NCBI GenBank assembly: GCA_002633025.1
Contig: NMRB01000019.1
Coordinates: 333,612-397,611 of the forward strand
DNA: 64,000 nt
Source of the DNA: Notospermus geniculatus
Taxonomy: Eukaryota > Nemertea > Pilidiophora > Heteronemertea > Lineidae
Direction: 5' to 3'
Positions 33,645 to 44,442 of the stretch are shown in pieces. The position numbers and the translations under genes were made by a program. Each line of letters begins with the position of its first letter. Within the stretch, counting starts at the first letter, position 1. The notes beneath the pieces were generated by a model. The model did no database searches. It had not been told where the DNA came from and was given only the letters and a program-made list of their open reading frames with translations.

Positions 33645-33768
33645 GCAGGGTTGGAGCTACCATTACTTTTTTTAGCCAAAGTAAAGAAAATCCCTATTGT
33701 TCACACTACTGAACAACAGGCTTTTCTTTACTTTGGCTAAAAGAAGACAATGGTAGCTCCAACCCTGC
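33645..33768. mobile_element. Hairpin MITE with 5-bp TSD
   Basis: The arms begin GCAGGGTTGGAGCTACCATT and continue through AGCCAAAGTAAAGAAAA; the right arm is their near-exact reverse complement, so 124 bp form one long hairpin. AACAT flanks both sides (33640-33644 and 33769-33773). Confidence 0.8.
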
Positions 33769-33773
33769 AACAT

Positions 33774-33823
33774 GGCTATTGCCAGAATCGACAAGGAGGA
33801 CCTTGTCGATTTTGCTAATAGCC
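33774..33823. repeat. 50-bp hairpin next to the MITE
   Basis: GGCTATT and AATAGCC at the ends, with ATCGACAAGG and CCTTGTCGAT inside, form a near-perfect hairpin with a 4-base loop. It abuts the target duplication of the 33645-33768 element. Confidence 0.65.
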
Positions 33824-34069
33824 ATCTGGGTTCCTTTTCACCCTAGATTTTTCTTTTAGCCCGTCTATCATGTCTGTGTTATTAACATCATACCTCATGA
33901 CCTTAGTAATATGGTGTATCTTATCTTAAACTGTGACCACTACCAAAAATAATTTAAAATAGCTCCTGAAAACCTGGCAAGCCTGGTGATGGTACAGCTA
34001 ACCTAAGATTCTTCCTCATTAGACCTACACTATACAACACTGTGGGATGTCTTTCTTTCAGATCAAACA

Positions 34070-35414
34070 ATGTCAGCAGGGTTTGGTTCGGATGATGGAT
34101 TCTTCCAGAGTCAATATGATGCTGGAAGTAGTGGATATGACATGGGAGGAGGAGCAGAATATTCACCTGAAAATCCGTAAGATCACAGTGTCTTATAACA
34201 CTGTCAAGTACCGTACTCAGTTATAATGATAGATTGATGTAATGCCAATTCTGCACACACACAAAAATCTTCCGTCTAAATCTGAAACCTGACGGGCTTA
34301 TTTTGGATCCTATTAGTAGTGGCTGAAGCTTTGTGCTTGCTTAGTCTACAGGAAGTTAATCTCATCCTTTTACTAAAATTTATCAACTACAGGTGTATGA
34401 TTTTATACCAAATAAATCCTGAAGTATAAACTCAGTCACATAGATAATTTTCACAAAGTACTCACTGGGAGCTTTCCGATGAATTTCAATGATTGAATTA
34501 TGAAAGTGTTTGAAGAAACCTTCTTCATGTTCTTGGGGATGGGAGTGCAGGGCTTTTCACATTTCCATTTCTTCCAGGCAATTTCAACAGTTTGACTACA
34601 GCCAATCTTATGGTTATGACCAGTCAGGGTACGCGCCTGCTGCCTCTCCGTATGTGGGGTCGATTATGACCCCTGACCCAGTTGCACCCGGCCCGACAGG
34701 AGCGGATAACTTTGAAGATGAACCTCCACTAATGGAAGGTTTGTACATCCTTAATCAAATATATCTCGAAAGTAAATGCATAGTGGTTTTTTGTACCCTA
34801 TTTTTGATATTTTGGGGGTGTGCTTCATGTAAACCTGCAACTTCCCCTCTTTGTGTCTTAGTGAAAAGTCTTGGCATCATATTGAGCATGAAAATATCAC
34901 GATTTAAAAATATCACTAAGTGAGATTTCTTCATGAAAATGGCTCTACCTACAATCTCTGTAGAATTTCAAGGCCCACAGTCATGTTGATGAAAAAAAGT
35001 TGTTTTGAAACGTACCGGTACCGGGTACTTCAGCTACAGCTCCATATAGTATTTAATCAACAAGAATAATAGCAAAAACCACTGTGCATTTACTTTTGAT
35101 TAAGGGTGTACGCAGCTTAGCTATGCATGAACTTAAAAATCCTGGCCTGGAACCCCGATGTTGAAGGCATATTTCTGAAACCGTCCAGGATGTTGTAACT
35201 TTTGAATGTTTGCAGTGATGTGGAAAATTCATGTCCATTAGGCGACTGTGTCTCAAAATGGGTCGTGGCAAAAATCGATTAAATATCCATTAATACAGGA
35301 ATTTGCACCTGTCAGTACTGCCAAAGTCCTGCCCCTAAATGAAAATAGTGTTCGAGATATGTTTGCCTTTTATTTACAGAACTCGGAATTAATTTCGATC
35401 ATATCACGCAAAAG
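34070..35414 (+). CDS. YIPF5: YIPF5, N-terminal exons only (Yip1 domain family member 5)
   Basis: YIPF5 is an ER-Golgi membrane protein of the Yip1 family with a cytosolic N terminus and about five membrane segments. Exons: 34070-34176, 34578-34738 and 35380-35414, joined in frame (101 codons). ATG at 34070 follows an acceptor at 34060-34061. The translated part is the Gly/Tyr/Gln-rich cytosolic tail (SQYDAGSSGYDMGGG, FDYSQSYGYDQSGY) and ends with the family signature [21 protein letters not shown]. The next residues in relatives (T-L-x-V-L-N/H-P and the membrane domain) should follow in phase 0 after the donor at 35415. I could not find those exons in the rest of the window. The donor after exon 2 (GTTTGT) is weak. 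N-terminal exons are confident; the gene is incomplete here. Confidence 0.9.
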
Positions 35415-37732
35415 GTAAGGCTGTAGTTACTCTAACTTACTGCATGTATTGCATGTACAGATGAAGTGAAATTTCAGCAGCCAAAGAGAAAAACTGAGAA
35501 TTTTCACAACATTGAATGATGTAGAATGATGAAAGGGCACACAAACCTTATAAAGTTGCACTCCAACGACAGGATTCATCAATGCCAGCAATCTGGCCAG
35601 ACTGGGAGACCTCAGTCTGTACACACACATTTCACCTGTTCCCCAAGAAGGAGCTCCCTCAGTTCACCAACACACACTGCATGTAGTCCAACTCAGCACT
35701 GCATGTTGGAATAAACCGTCCTGTGCATGCATATTTACCCCAGTCAGTTTCTCATCGTCACTTTTCATAGGCCTAAAACCCCCAATGAATACAATATCCC
35801 ATTGTTTCAAAATGTCAATGTCACCACAACTCTCCAATAATCATCTTAATTAAAATGCAAATTAACAGCTGGATTAATCCAAAAGGTCATTACACATGGT
35901 GCATTAACACAGTGGACTTACTTGGGGAGCTGAAAACCTCACAACTTCTAGATATAACATCTCAAAATTTATCAATTCTGTCATTGGAAAAATAGCTTAC
36001 CTTACAATATGATGACTTCATCACAAACTGTATGAAAGTTTGGGGAGAAGAAACAGTGTGATGTGATACTGTGATGACTTTCCCAGGACACACAAACTTC
36101 TGCTATTGCAAAAAAAATAATCCAATCACACAGGTGACATGTCATATTTCAGTCACTGGAGGGAATTACTTGAAATCAGAGATACCTCTTCACAGAGGAG
36201 GAGTTCTGCCAGAATAGAGTCTCACCCCAAGGATTATGAGGTTCATTGATCCTTTGACAAGCAAACCAACTCCTTTTGTCTGCCTACATATAGGTTTTTC
36301 TGCATGGGCTTTGTTTTCTGTTCCCGCCATAGCAATACCCTGCTCTGCAGCCAGCTGGTATCACATAACTCAATGAAGTGAGCAGTGCTTGAACAAGCAG
36401 GGTGGTGGCAGCACTGTAGAATTAGAAGTCATGAATAAGGAATTGACATGGCATTGAGACCATGGCCTGAATGGTTTTAGTTCTGTGTGCCTTTGAATTC
36501 CAGTTTCTAATCAGAAATCAAAGCCAAGAGCTTCTTGACCAGGCTTCGGGCTTAATGTTCTGTGCAGTCCCTGGTTCAAATATTTTGAGTTGTCGGGATA
36601 ATCCAGGCGAAGTGTGATGTTTGATGGAATGTGATATTTTGGTTCTTGCCATAAGCATTACCTTGCAAGATTCGAACTCACCACCTCTCGCATATGGCTC
36701 GGGTGCCATCACCATCACCATCACCATTCACCAGCCACTGTGTTGAAGGGAACTGGTCAGCTGGGCCTTGAGCCTTGTTTCAAGTAACACTAAAAAGCAC
36801 ACTTCGAGGTTTCACATGTGAAATACATGTACAGTATTACGGTACCATATGATGTCCTTGTATTCTCATTGAGACTGGAACTTATGCATCATCCTGAATG
36901 GCAAATGATTGACTCATTCGTGGCACTCGCTATTCCTAACCTTACCACAATTCTTGGGGCCAGAGGATGATTGATGAATTTCCAAATGGTTCCTCAATCA
37001 GATTCTTGGACTCCATGTCAGAGTCTGATGCATCCTGGGATGGACCAATGAAATCATTAACGAGACTACGTATCCATGATGATGAAATAAAATGACTAAG
37101 TTAAAGTAATATTGTCCAGTAATGTGATTATATTTATTGATATTATTACTACAGTTTCACATGTATAATTCATACATTTGTAGTAAAGTACATCTATGAT
37201 TTGAAGCATCAGATGAAATATGTACATTAGGCTTCCTGTACGTAGAAGTACGGTACGGTAGGCCTATATGAAAACACCTATTAACAAAGGCTTCATCAAA
37301 CGGGCGTTTTCGTATACCGTATACTCTATGTAAAGGCAGCCTGAGAGAGATGGACTCTGTTCTGTTCAGTGTTTAAGGAAGGGGAGCAGATACAGGACTC
37401 AAGTCGGCAGATCACCCCGTGAGCTTCCTCAGCATGTCGAGACACCATGCAACAAAACTTTCAAAAGTTTCTGCACTTTTCTCATGGAGCATCCCAACAC
37501 TATGCTGATCTGTCAGTGTTAATTCCATGAATAGTTGGAGCTTAGAAAAACCTTCAATCTGATCATTGCCCATTTTTCTGTTAGATCAGCTTTATACACA
37601 TGGACAATTGACACAAAATTTGTATAATTTGTGTACTGTATCCTAGCCTAGATTTCAACAACAGTCATCAACGTGATACAGGCACATTCTGCAGTCAACT
37701 TGCTGTAGGCCTACATTCAGCTCGGGCACGAA
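35415..37732. other. Expected YIPF5 intron; membrane-domain exons not found
   Basis: No frame here encodes Yip1 membrane segments. A (CATCAC)n-like microsatellite lies at 36707-36728. A tRNA T-arm-like AGTTCGAATCTTGC on the minus strand near 36666-36679 hints at a decayed SINE but has no clean box A. Confidence 0.4.
36707..36728. repeat. Short CATCAC/ATGGTG microsatellite
   Basis: Four tandem copies of a 6-base unit reading CATCAC/CATCACCAT. Confidence 0.7.
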
Positions 37733-38000
37733 TCCAGAGGGGGGGGGGGCGGAAGGGACGTACGCCCCCCCCCCCATTTTCCGCAGAGCAATGATTTTTT
37801 TTAGCAAGAAAAATTCAATCACATAAAAATTCGAGTATTTTGCTCTCAGATGCCAGGGAAATGCATCTAAAAGCACTTAAATTGTCAAATTTTTCTGGGG
37901 GAGGGCTCTCCCCCAGACCCCCCGTTTGGGCTTCCCGCTTTCGTTGTCCACCGCCTCCATCGAGCTACGCCCCCCTCTGTCAACCCTGGATCCGTGCCTG
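37733..38000. mobile_element. MITE with 17-bp TIR and 5-bp TSD
   Basis: Left end CGGGCACGAATCCAGAG, right end the reverse complement of CAGGCACGGATCCAGGG (14 of 17 match). CAGCT flanks both sides (37728-37732 and 38001-38005). The interior has long G and C runs facing each other. Ends resemble the repeat at 8132-8301. Confidence 0.75.
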
Positions 38001-38139
38001 CAGCTTACATTCACACCTTGAATCTACATTTGCCTTTGTGAACTCATTCGCTCAAATTGGCTAAGAATCAATTCACGCGATTGAGAGAGCGATGCCCGCT
38101 GCCCTTAGGGCACACTGTTCCTGTGAATTTCATAAGGAC

Positions 38140-38560
38140 CCTAGTCTAATGGAAGGAACCATGAAAATTTGCTCCCCGTTTTACGGGATTTTCCATGTAA
38201 TATAAAGATGCCCCTAACGGAAGGAAACAAAGGGATTTTCATCCCCATTCTAGCAAGCGACCCTCACCGTTGAAGGATAATACTCAGCATCGGACTGGCT
38301 AAACAAAAGAAAACAAACCCATATCCCATCCCTTATACGAGGAAGTTTTTGATCCGATAATCTGAAGATTTTTCAGGAGAAGCACCATAAAATGCACCCT
38401 TTTCTAAGTGTTTTTCGGGAATTGTCAAACAATGCCACTGAAAATGAACCATTNCACTATAGATGCCCCTGAAATCCCACAGATTTTCCTCCACTGCTGA
38501 GCCACTCATTTGTGCTCGGTGGGGCACTGGCGGTGGGGTGGCCCCATGTGAAGCTGGGTT
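38140..38560. repeat. Dispersed repeat, copy 1 (contains single N at 38454)
   Basis: Contains two internal subrepeats that start TAATGGAAGGAA (38145) and TAACGGAAGGAAACAAA (38216), each followed by a pyrimidine-rich block with TTTTCC/TTTTCA. It then continues to a TTTTTCGGGAATT block near 38410. The same order of blocks is found at 39495-39800. Unknown family; the single N marks a contig join or a miscalled base inside it. Confidence 0.5.
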
Positions 38561-39494
38561 GAGGCATGCATTGCGGGGGGTGGGGGGATGTTTCTGAGGT
38601 CGAAGGAGCACATATGTACCCTGGGCCAGGAGGTAATACATGTGACAGAAACACCCCCGAGCAATGCCCCGTTCTAGGAACGTAGGCCCCCTTTACACCA
38701 GTGGATGTTGGCAGAGGGTGGACGTGCCCGTCTGCAACAGAGATGATGCACCTCTGACAATATCTCCTGGTTGTATTAAAAAAAATTATAAGCGTTGTTG
38801 TTGTTGTCCTAGTCTGTGTTGGCCGGGCAGTTTCCAATGCCCGAAGACAGTGCAAGCCCGTAACATGTCCTGCATGAATGGCTGGATTAATACTGAATAT
38901 CCATTTGTTTTTTTCATAAGCTCCTGATACGGGTGAAATTTCCTTCTTGCAAGGCTTAAGGCAGAAGGTCAACTTCGGTGCACGTCTGGGAATATTCATC
39001 CTGGTGATTGATTGTTCATGTGGTCTCACTGCATGCACAGTCAACCCTGAAGTGGCACTGTCGTCTTCCGCCGTCCGACCCCGGACAATCTCCTACGCAG
39101 AAGTCAGACGGAGTATCATAAAATGCGGAACGACACGGCCGGCACTGCAGAGGAGTTTTCCGGTCGGGCAGTTTTACACGCCCTACGTTAGACTGGTTCA
39201 AATCTTCGTTGCTTCACTCCGCGGCGCCACTGTGTGTTCCAAAATGTGCGCCACGGGAGAGTGGAGCCGCAAAGATGGGACCCAGTCTCGCCCTGAGTTC
39301 GCCTCCCGAACACATCGTGTAATGGCTGTAGTAACCTATGCTCCTTGTCTATGAATTCCTTAAAATTTCCATTGCCAGGCAAGAAGCGGGCTGCAGACGC
39401 CTGTCTGTGGGTGTGGGCCTATTTTTGTTCCCGGCTCCCTCGCTCCCAAATTTACGGGTAGGCCTACATGTAGGCCGAGGCTCATTCCTGAATT
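38561..39494. other. G+C-richer non-coding interval
   Basis: More CG-rich than its surroundings, especially 39050-39320. Open frames exist on both strands (for example 38457-39044 minus and 38947-39354 plus), but none looks like a real protein. It may be a promoter region or the body of a larger repeat that also includes the flanking copies. Confidence 0.35.
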
Positions 39495-39800
39495 TCAGAA
39501 GGACTGCTGATGGAAGGAAGTAACTGAGGGAAATTTCCACCCCTTTTTGCAGGCATTTCCCTGTAAAAGACCCCAAATGGAAGGAAACAAAAGATTTTCA
39601 CCTCCCCCTTATCCGGCTTTTTCGTGTAATTAGACTGTCGGAGTCAGATTAAAGCATATTGCCAGCAATTGACCGCCTAAATGGACCTTTAAATAACGTG
39701 TGTTCGGGAATTTCTTCCAGAACTGAGCTGCTGAAAACGGACCCTTTCCTGAGAAAACTGGAACGAGCATGCAATATGGCCGTGACCGCTGAGGGAGGGG
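39495..39800. repeat. Dispersed repeat, copy 2
   Basis: Direct-orientation diverged copy of 38140-38560: CTGATGGAAGGAAG (39505), then AAATGGAAGGAAACAAA (39570), each with a following TTTCC/TTTTCA block, then TGTTCGGGAATTTCTTCC (39700). A long G run follows at about 39796. Confidence 0.5.
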
Positions 39801-41124
39801 GGGGGGGCAGGGCATGCTGCAACCATTGTTTTTTTCCGCCCGCCAATTACCAACAAAAGGATGCAGCATCTCACCCCTCGAAATTCATGTGAATGGATCC
39901 TTAGCCTTTTACTCTGAGTGGACAGCTCACATTCACTCACTGTCAACACAACTCATGAAGGGCACATTCAGTTGACACATTCTCTTGAAAGAATATTGTC
40001 CGTTCCATAGACATGTTGGCATACTCAATGACATTCACTTGATTCAAACAATACACCAAACATTCAGTGCGCACATTCATTCTGCTGAACTGTCATCAAA
40101 CGTCCACATCAAAAATTCAGCCAAGGCCATCTCGTCATCTGTCCTATGCTGTTTAATGCAACATCATGTGCACTTCATCATCATGCCATTGGCTTACAAG
40201 CTTTCATGCCCCTCCCGAGGGTCTTCAACCTAACCTAATCTGACTCAAGAGTCATGACTTCTGGATAACATTTCCTGTTCTATTGATGGTCAGTAATAAT
40301 TGGTAACCATGTATGTGGGTCTGTGGGGTATTATGAAGCTTTTATTTACAACATTCACCGAAACAATGAGAAGAAATTTAATGTTATCATTCCGTTATTG
40401 AAAACCCTGTGTGAGCTGCACACAGCAGTCGTTCGGATGCATTCAATACATCTAAATCAGTAAATCTGGACCCCCAACTTATGTCTTTATGAAAGATTGG
40501 CCATTCTGGAGTCTTCTGTCATCAGAAAAGCATGAAAAATGAGGCTAAAAATTTGCCTGACTTGTATTCGGTGGTCAGTATGTAATGCTGACGAAGCAAA
40601 GTGATTGATAATACTTCCTGTGTAGGCCTACAACCATGGTATAATCAACTGGATGACGTACTGTTTAATCAGGGAAATGAAATATTATGTATGACACATT
40701 AAGGAGTTTGCTCTGGCAGTCCTAGTTTGGTTTCAAATTGGGTTGCCTAAATACCAGTTGATTAAAGGTGGTCCTACACGTGAGAGTTGAACTGTAACCT
40801 CCAAGAAGGAAACAAAGAGTACATGCCGATCAAGGAAAACTGCCAAATGCTTGGTACATGTTGTGATTTTCCTAAATGTTGAAAGGATGTTGGCCAAATC
40901 CCAATGGAACATGCCCATTGAAGTTGTGACCTGAGGCGACCGTCAGGGTGTCACAACACCAACCATTCCAGGATATCATGATGGTGTACATGGTCAAGTC
41001 CGCGACAAAGGCCTACCATGCAATGGGAGGACCATCAAACCCTGTTGTACCCTGACCGTCATTCTTATATCACTTCCAACTATCGTTGCCCTCTATTCAG
41101 ATATGATCCGCTGGATCCCTGGCC
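39801..41124. other. 3' flank of the LRR-Ig gene, no other feature
   Basis: Non-coding; would include the 3' untranslated region of the minus-strand receptor gene. Nothing else is supported. Confidence 0.4.
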
Positions 41125-42314
41125 CTAGACATACGACAGGTTCTCTTCAAATGGGGCTGCTTCATAAATGTGATAAATTGGGTCGGGATTTCTTGGTAGC
41201 GATCGAGTCTTGGCCTCGTACTGTCCCATACGATCTGATCGACAGGAATAGAAAGAGTCAGCTGGTCTAAATGTTGAGCGATTTGGTGTCGAAGTCGACC
41301 AGTAGACCTCCTGATAGGGTGAGCCATTTCGACAACGATTTGGGTTAACACTTGCAGTTGGCGGGGGTGTTGCTGTGGTCTTTGTTGCCCATGATCTAAC
41401 AGGGGGCGGTGGCGGTACTGGACTCACAAATCCAAATGGATCATCTGGAATTACCTCGCTCTTTGCGGCGTAAATTTTATCGCTTGCTAAACTCACAGCC
41501 TGGGATTGGGCTTTTTTCAGTTTTCCTCTCTTCTTGGTGATCAAGCAGGCTGTCGTGATTGTCAAAATAATCAAGAGTACAATGCCACCACCAACGACTG
41601 CGCCAATGAAGGTGCCTGTTTTCATCCACAAGAGGGAGCTGCTACTTGAGCTTAATTTGGGTTCCTTAATTTGGAGTCGGACTGTAGCGTGTGCCTCTCC
41701 AGCATAATTCCTCACCTCACAGCGATAATCCCCAGTATCATTAACACCAACATGCGTGATTGAATGTACCATTGTGATGTTCTTAATGTCAGATTTGCCG
41801 TGAATCATGTCATCTATGGTCACGTCGTCTTGTTTGACGTGCTCCTCGTAAAGAAGAAACCCCTTTTTATACCACCGTAAATTATCCGCTGGATCGGCGT
41901 GCACTTGACATGACAGATTAACCAAAGACCTCGGAGCTACGTTATAAACATACTGATTTGGCGCAATTTCTGGTTTACAAGCAAACTTGTTGATACTGAC
42001 TGACATCAAGTCCAACCCCGCCAGCTTTAGCGGGCCAGAGCACATCAACATATCCATGTCTTTTTGTAAGATGAGTTTTTGGTCCTTGCCATCCATCCAC
42101 TGGCGTAACCATCGCAGTTTACAGTCACATATCCACCTGTTACCGAAGATGTATAAAACACTCAACGAGTGGATGGTTTCAAGAGTGCGAAGCATGGAAC
42201 TGTCTAAAGTCGTGAGATTATTATATGAGAGATCCAATTTCTTCAACCTGTCCAAGCCAATAAAAGACCTGGGGGATATTTTCTCTATATCGCAATGTTC
42301 TAAAGATAATGTCT
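41125..42314 (-). CDS. LRR-Ig single-pass receptor (Kekkon/LRRC24-like), 5' truncated at an N
   Basis: C-terminal part of a type I membrane protein with leucine-rich repeats, one Ig domain and a cytoplasmic tail, a family of neuronal or epithelial adhesion and signalling receptors. The frame runs from the single N at 42315 to the stop at 41127-41125 (about 395 codons). Order: LRR units (LSLEHCDIEKISPRSFIGL, LDLSYNNLTTLDSS), LRRCT (NRWICDCKLRWLRQWM...CSG...FAC), Ig (NLSCQVHADPADNLRWYKKG ... NDTGDYRCEVRNYAG), membrane helix (GAVVGGGIVLLIILTITTACL), basic stop KKRGKLKK, a Pro-rich PVPPPPPV, and C-terminal LSYV, a class I PDZ-ligand form. The signal peptide and first LRRs (about 180 residues by comparison with the paralogue at 60527-62350) are missing. 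Nothing right of the N continues the frame, so this is an assembly break. Confidence 0.85.
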
Positions 42315-42315
42315 N
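42315..42315. other. Single N, probable contig join
   Basis: The LRR reading frame is open up to this base and is lost beyond it. Confidence 0.8.
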
Positions 42316-44280
42316 AGGGGAAAATTATTCCTTTGTTGTTTTGATAGTGGTAGGACTGATTCTGAAATCATGATTTATCATTGGTTACTGAAACAAACTG
42401 AATTGATGATAGTAATCAATGCGAGCTATCAAATAAATCATCATCAAATTATATGTGGTTAATATCTGGTGATGGAAAGGAAACAGGTCCCCATGTAAAT
42501 GGTAGAGAGTCACTTCCTCATATAAGAGGAATTGATCTGGCTGGGAAATGAACTCTTAATATCAAATGTGAACGACTGTGCCTCTGTTGCCAATTGACTG
42601 AATCAACCCCGATAGATCTGGTATGAGGGCCGTGGACCACACCTACTCCTCCACATTATTAAAAGATTCTTCCGATCAGTTTCAGCATTACAAAGAAGCA
42701 GCCATCTCAAAGGCGAGAAAAGTCATGCTGTGAACTTATCGCCAGTTCATTCAGCACTGACTGCTGACACCCTGCTTGACGGGGGGGGGGGGACAAGATT
42801 TTATGGGAGTCATTTTAAGAGGGAATGTTGTTCATCTCCACTTTGCGACAAGTATTACTTCAATTCAAAGACCTCAGATATCTCTGCAAAATTTGTCGCA
42901 GTTTTCACTTTGCTTGACCAATTCACGGACCAGTTACTTTCACCCCCTCATTTGTTTGTTCTCAATGGTTGATGCTGATGTAGAACAGGTTAAAATTTAG
43001 AAGTTACTAGTAACTTAGTTACGATTCCTAAATTTTCAGAATACCGGTACCAAAAGTGTGAATCCCTAACACCTACCTTAACTTACGAGTTCATGTCATT
43101 TTGCATCCTCAATCCTGGTATTCCAATCTGTGACCCTCGTGGTATAAAAACCCTCCTCATATCGCAGATAATTCACAGTACTGTTCTTGATGCATCATAT
43201 TGTTGTTCCATACCCCTATATCTTGATTCTTACATATTCCCATACGAAATAACACCATAGCTCCAAATCAGATGAAGCACAGCTCTGATTGCAAAGTTGC
43301 ATAATAGCGCATACATAGGGCTCATTTTGTCCCTAATGACTCGAAAAAGTGAGGGTAAAGATCCTTTTCATTATATAGTCCACTATGAGGGCACGTTTTC
43401 CAAAGAAATCATGCAGTACCCAAATACATTCAGTATATGATGCACTTGATGGTAGAAACCAGTGTATCCTTATCTGTGCCTGACCTGTGTGTGTATATTT
43501 GTGGTCCAATGACGAAATGTTTGTCATTGACGTCAGTTACCTCAGAGGAATCAATTCTATGCAACGTACAAAACTGGTCACTGCCCCGTTCATGTTTTTC
43601 TCATGGGATGATACGCCCAAGTTTATGAAATTAGAATTCTGCCATAGCAATTATCCTCAGACCGAGGATTAGATTAGTGAAATTTAGTCAAGTGCCGATA
43701 CTTTTTGAGGCCAAACCAATCGGTTCTCTGACAGATTGTGGAAATCAAACCTGTTGGATGCAGTGGTGCTGGCATTTGACCCATTGTTGATAAGAGTTGG
43801 CAACAACCCTGTTCTGAACAGAATCTGTTCACAGTTGCCAGGAAGTACCAATAAATATGTTTCTAACAATAATATTATCTCAGCAAACATTTTACAATCA
43901 TAAAAAGTTACTTTTCCATGGTTATTAGGAGTAATTCCCAGTGAATTGCCACCAAACTTTGGCTAAGTAGGTCTATTGTGTGGTGACCATGGTGTTCTTA
44001 ACCCTTGATAGACCTGTTGATGTGAAGCCACAGGATAAGAGCACAGACATGGATGCAGTACTCACAATCCATCAGATATTTCGAAAGAAGCTTATGACGA
44101 GATGGTTACTCTTGGATTCTATAGATTATCAATACCATCCATGGGAATTCTACCTTAGCAAATATTTCATTTGTACTCATGTCTCACAAGGAGCTCTTCC
44201 TATGATTTAATGTCACATGATTTATTATTTGCAAAGGTTGGATTTCAAGATGCCTGTACTTTGACAATATGTGGATAGTA
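42316..44280. other. No recognised gene
   Basis: Contains a poly-G run (42781-42792) and one TACCGGTA word. Short frames only; none resembles the missing LRR exon. Confidence 0.4.
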
Positions 44281-44284
44281 GTAT

Positions 44285-44341
44285 GGTATGTCAATCTCGA
44301 GCCTGGTTTGAGTAGTGTGGTATGTCAATCTGGAGCCTGGT
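44285..44341. repeat. Two-copy 34-bp tandem repeat
   Basis: GGTATGTCAATCT, then C/G, then GAGCCTGGT occurs at 44285 and again 34 bases later at 44319, separated by TTGAGTAGTGT. Confidence 0.65.
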
Positions 44342-44397
44342 CGTGAGGGGATGTTCTAAAAATAGAATAATCCAGGCCACGATGCTATTTATAGAAA

Positions 44398-44442
44398 CAA
44401 TAGCTATTACATGAACAATAGCTATTGGAACAATAGCTATTG
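44398..44442. repeat. Three copies of the palindrome CAATAGCTATTG
   Basis: The 12-base palindrome occurs at 44398-44409 (last base changed), 44416-44427 and 44431-44442, with AACAATAGCTATTG context in each. Confidence 0.75.

Larger units (their letters stand above)
33000..34061. other. YIPF5 upstream region
   Basis: Non-coding, expected to hold the YIPF5 5' leader and first intron. A pyrimidine-rich CACTTCCTCTCTCATCC at 33003-33019 could be near a start site. Contains two hairpin elements (33645-33768 and 33774-33823). Confidence 0.4.

Noticed and set aside
36660-36730. tRNA-derived SINE on the minus strand
   Set aside because: Only a T-arm-like AGTTCGAATC is present; the upstream part is a microsatellite.
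38457-39044. 195-codon minus-strand open frame (and a 135-codon plus frame at 38947-39354)
   Set aside because: They overlap each other in a CG-richer non-coding interval, are rich in Pro/Thr/Ser/Cys with no family resemblance, and one touches the N at 38454.
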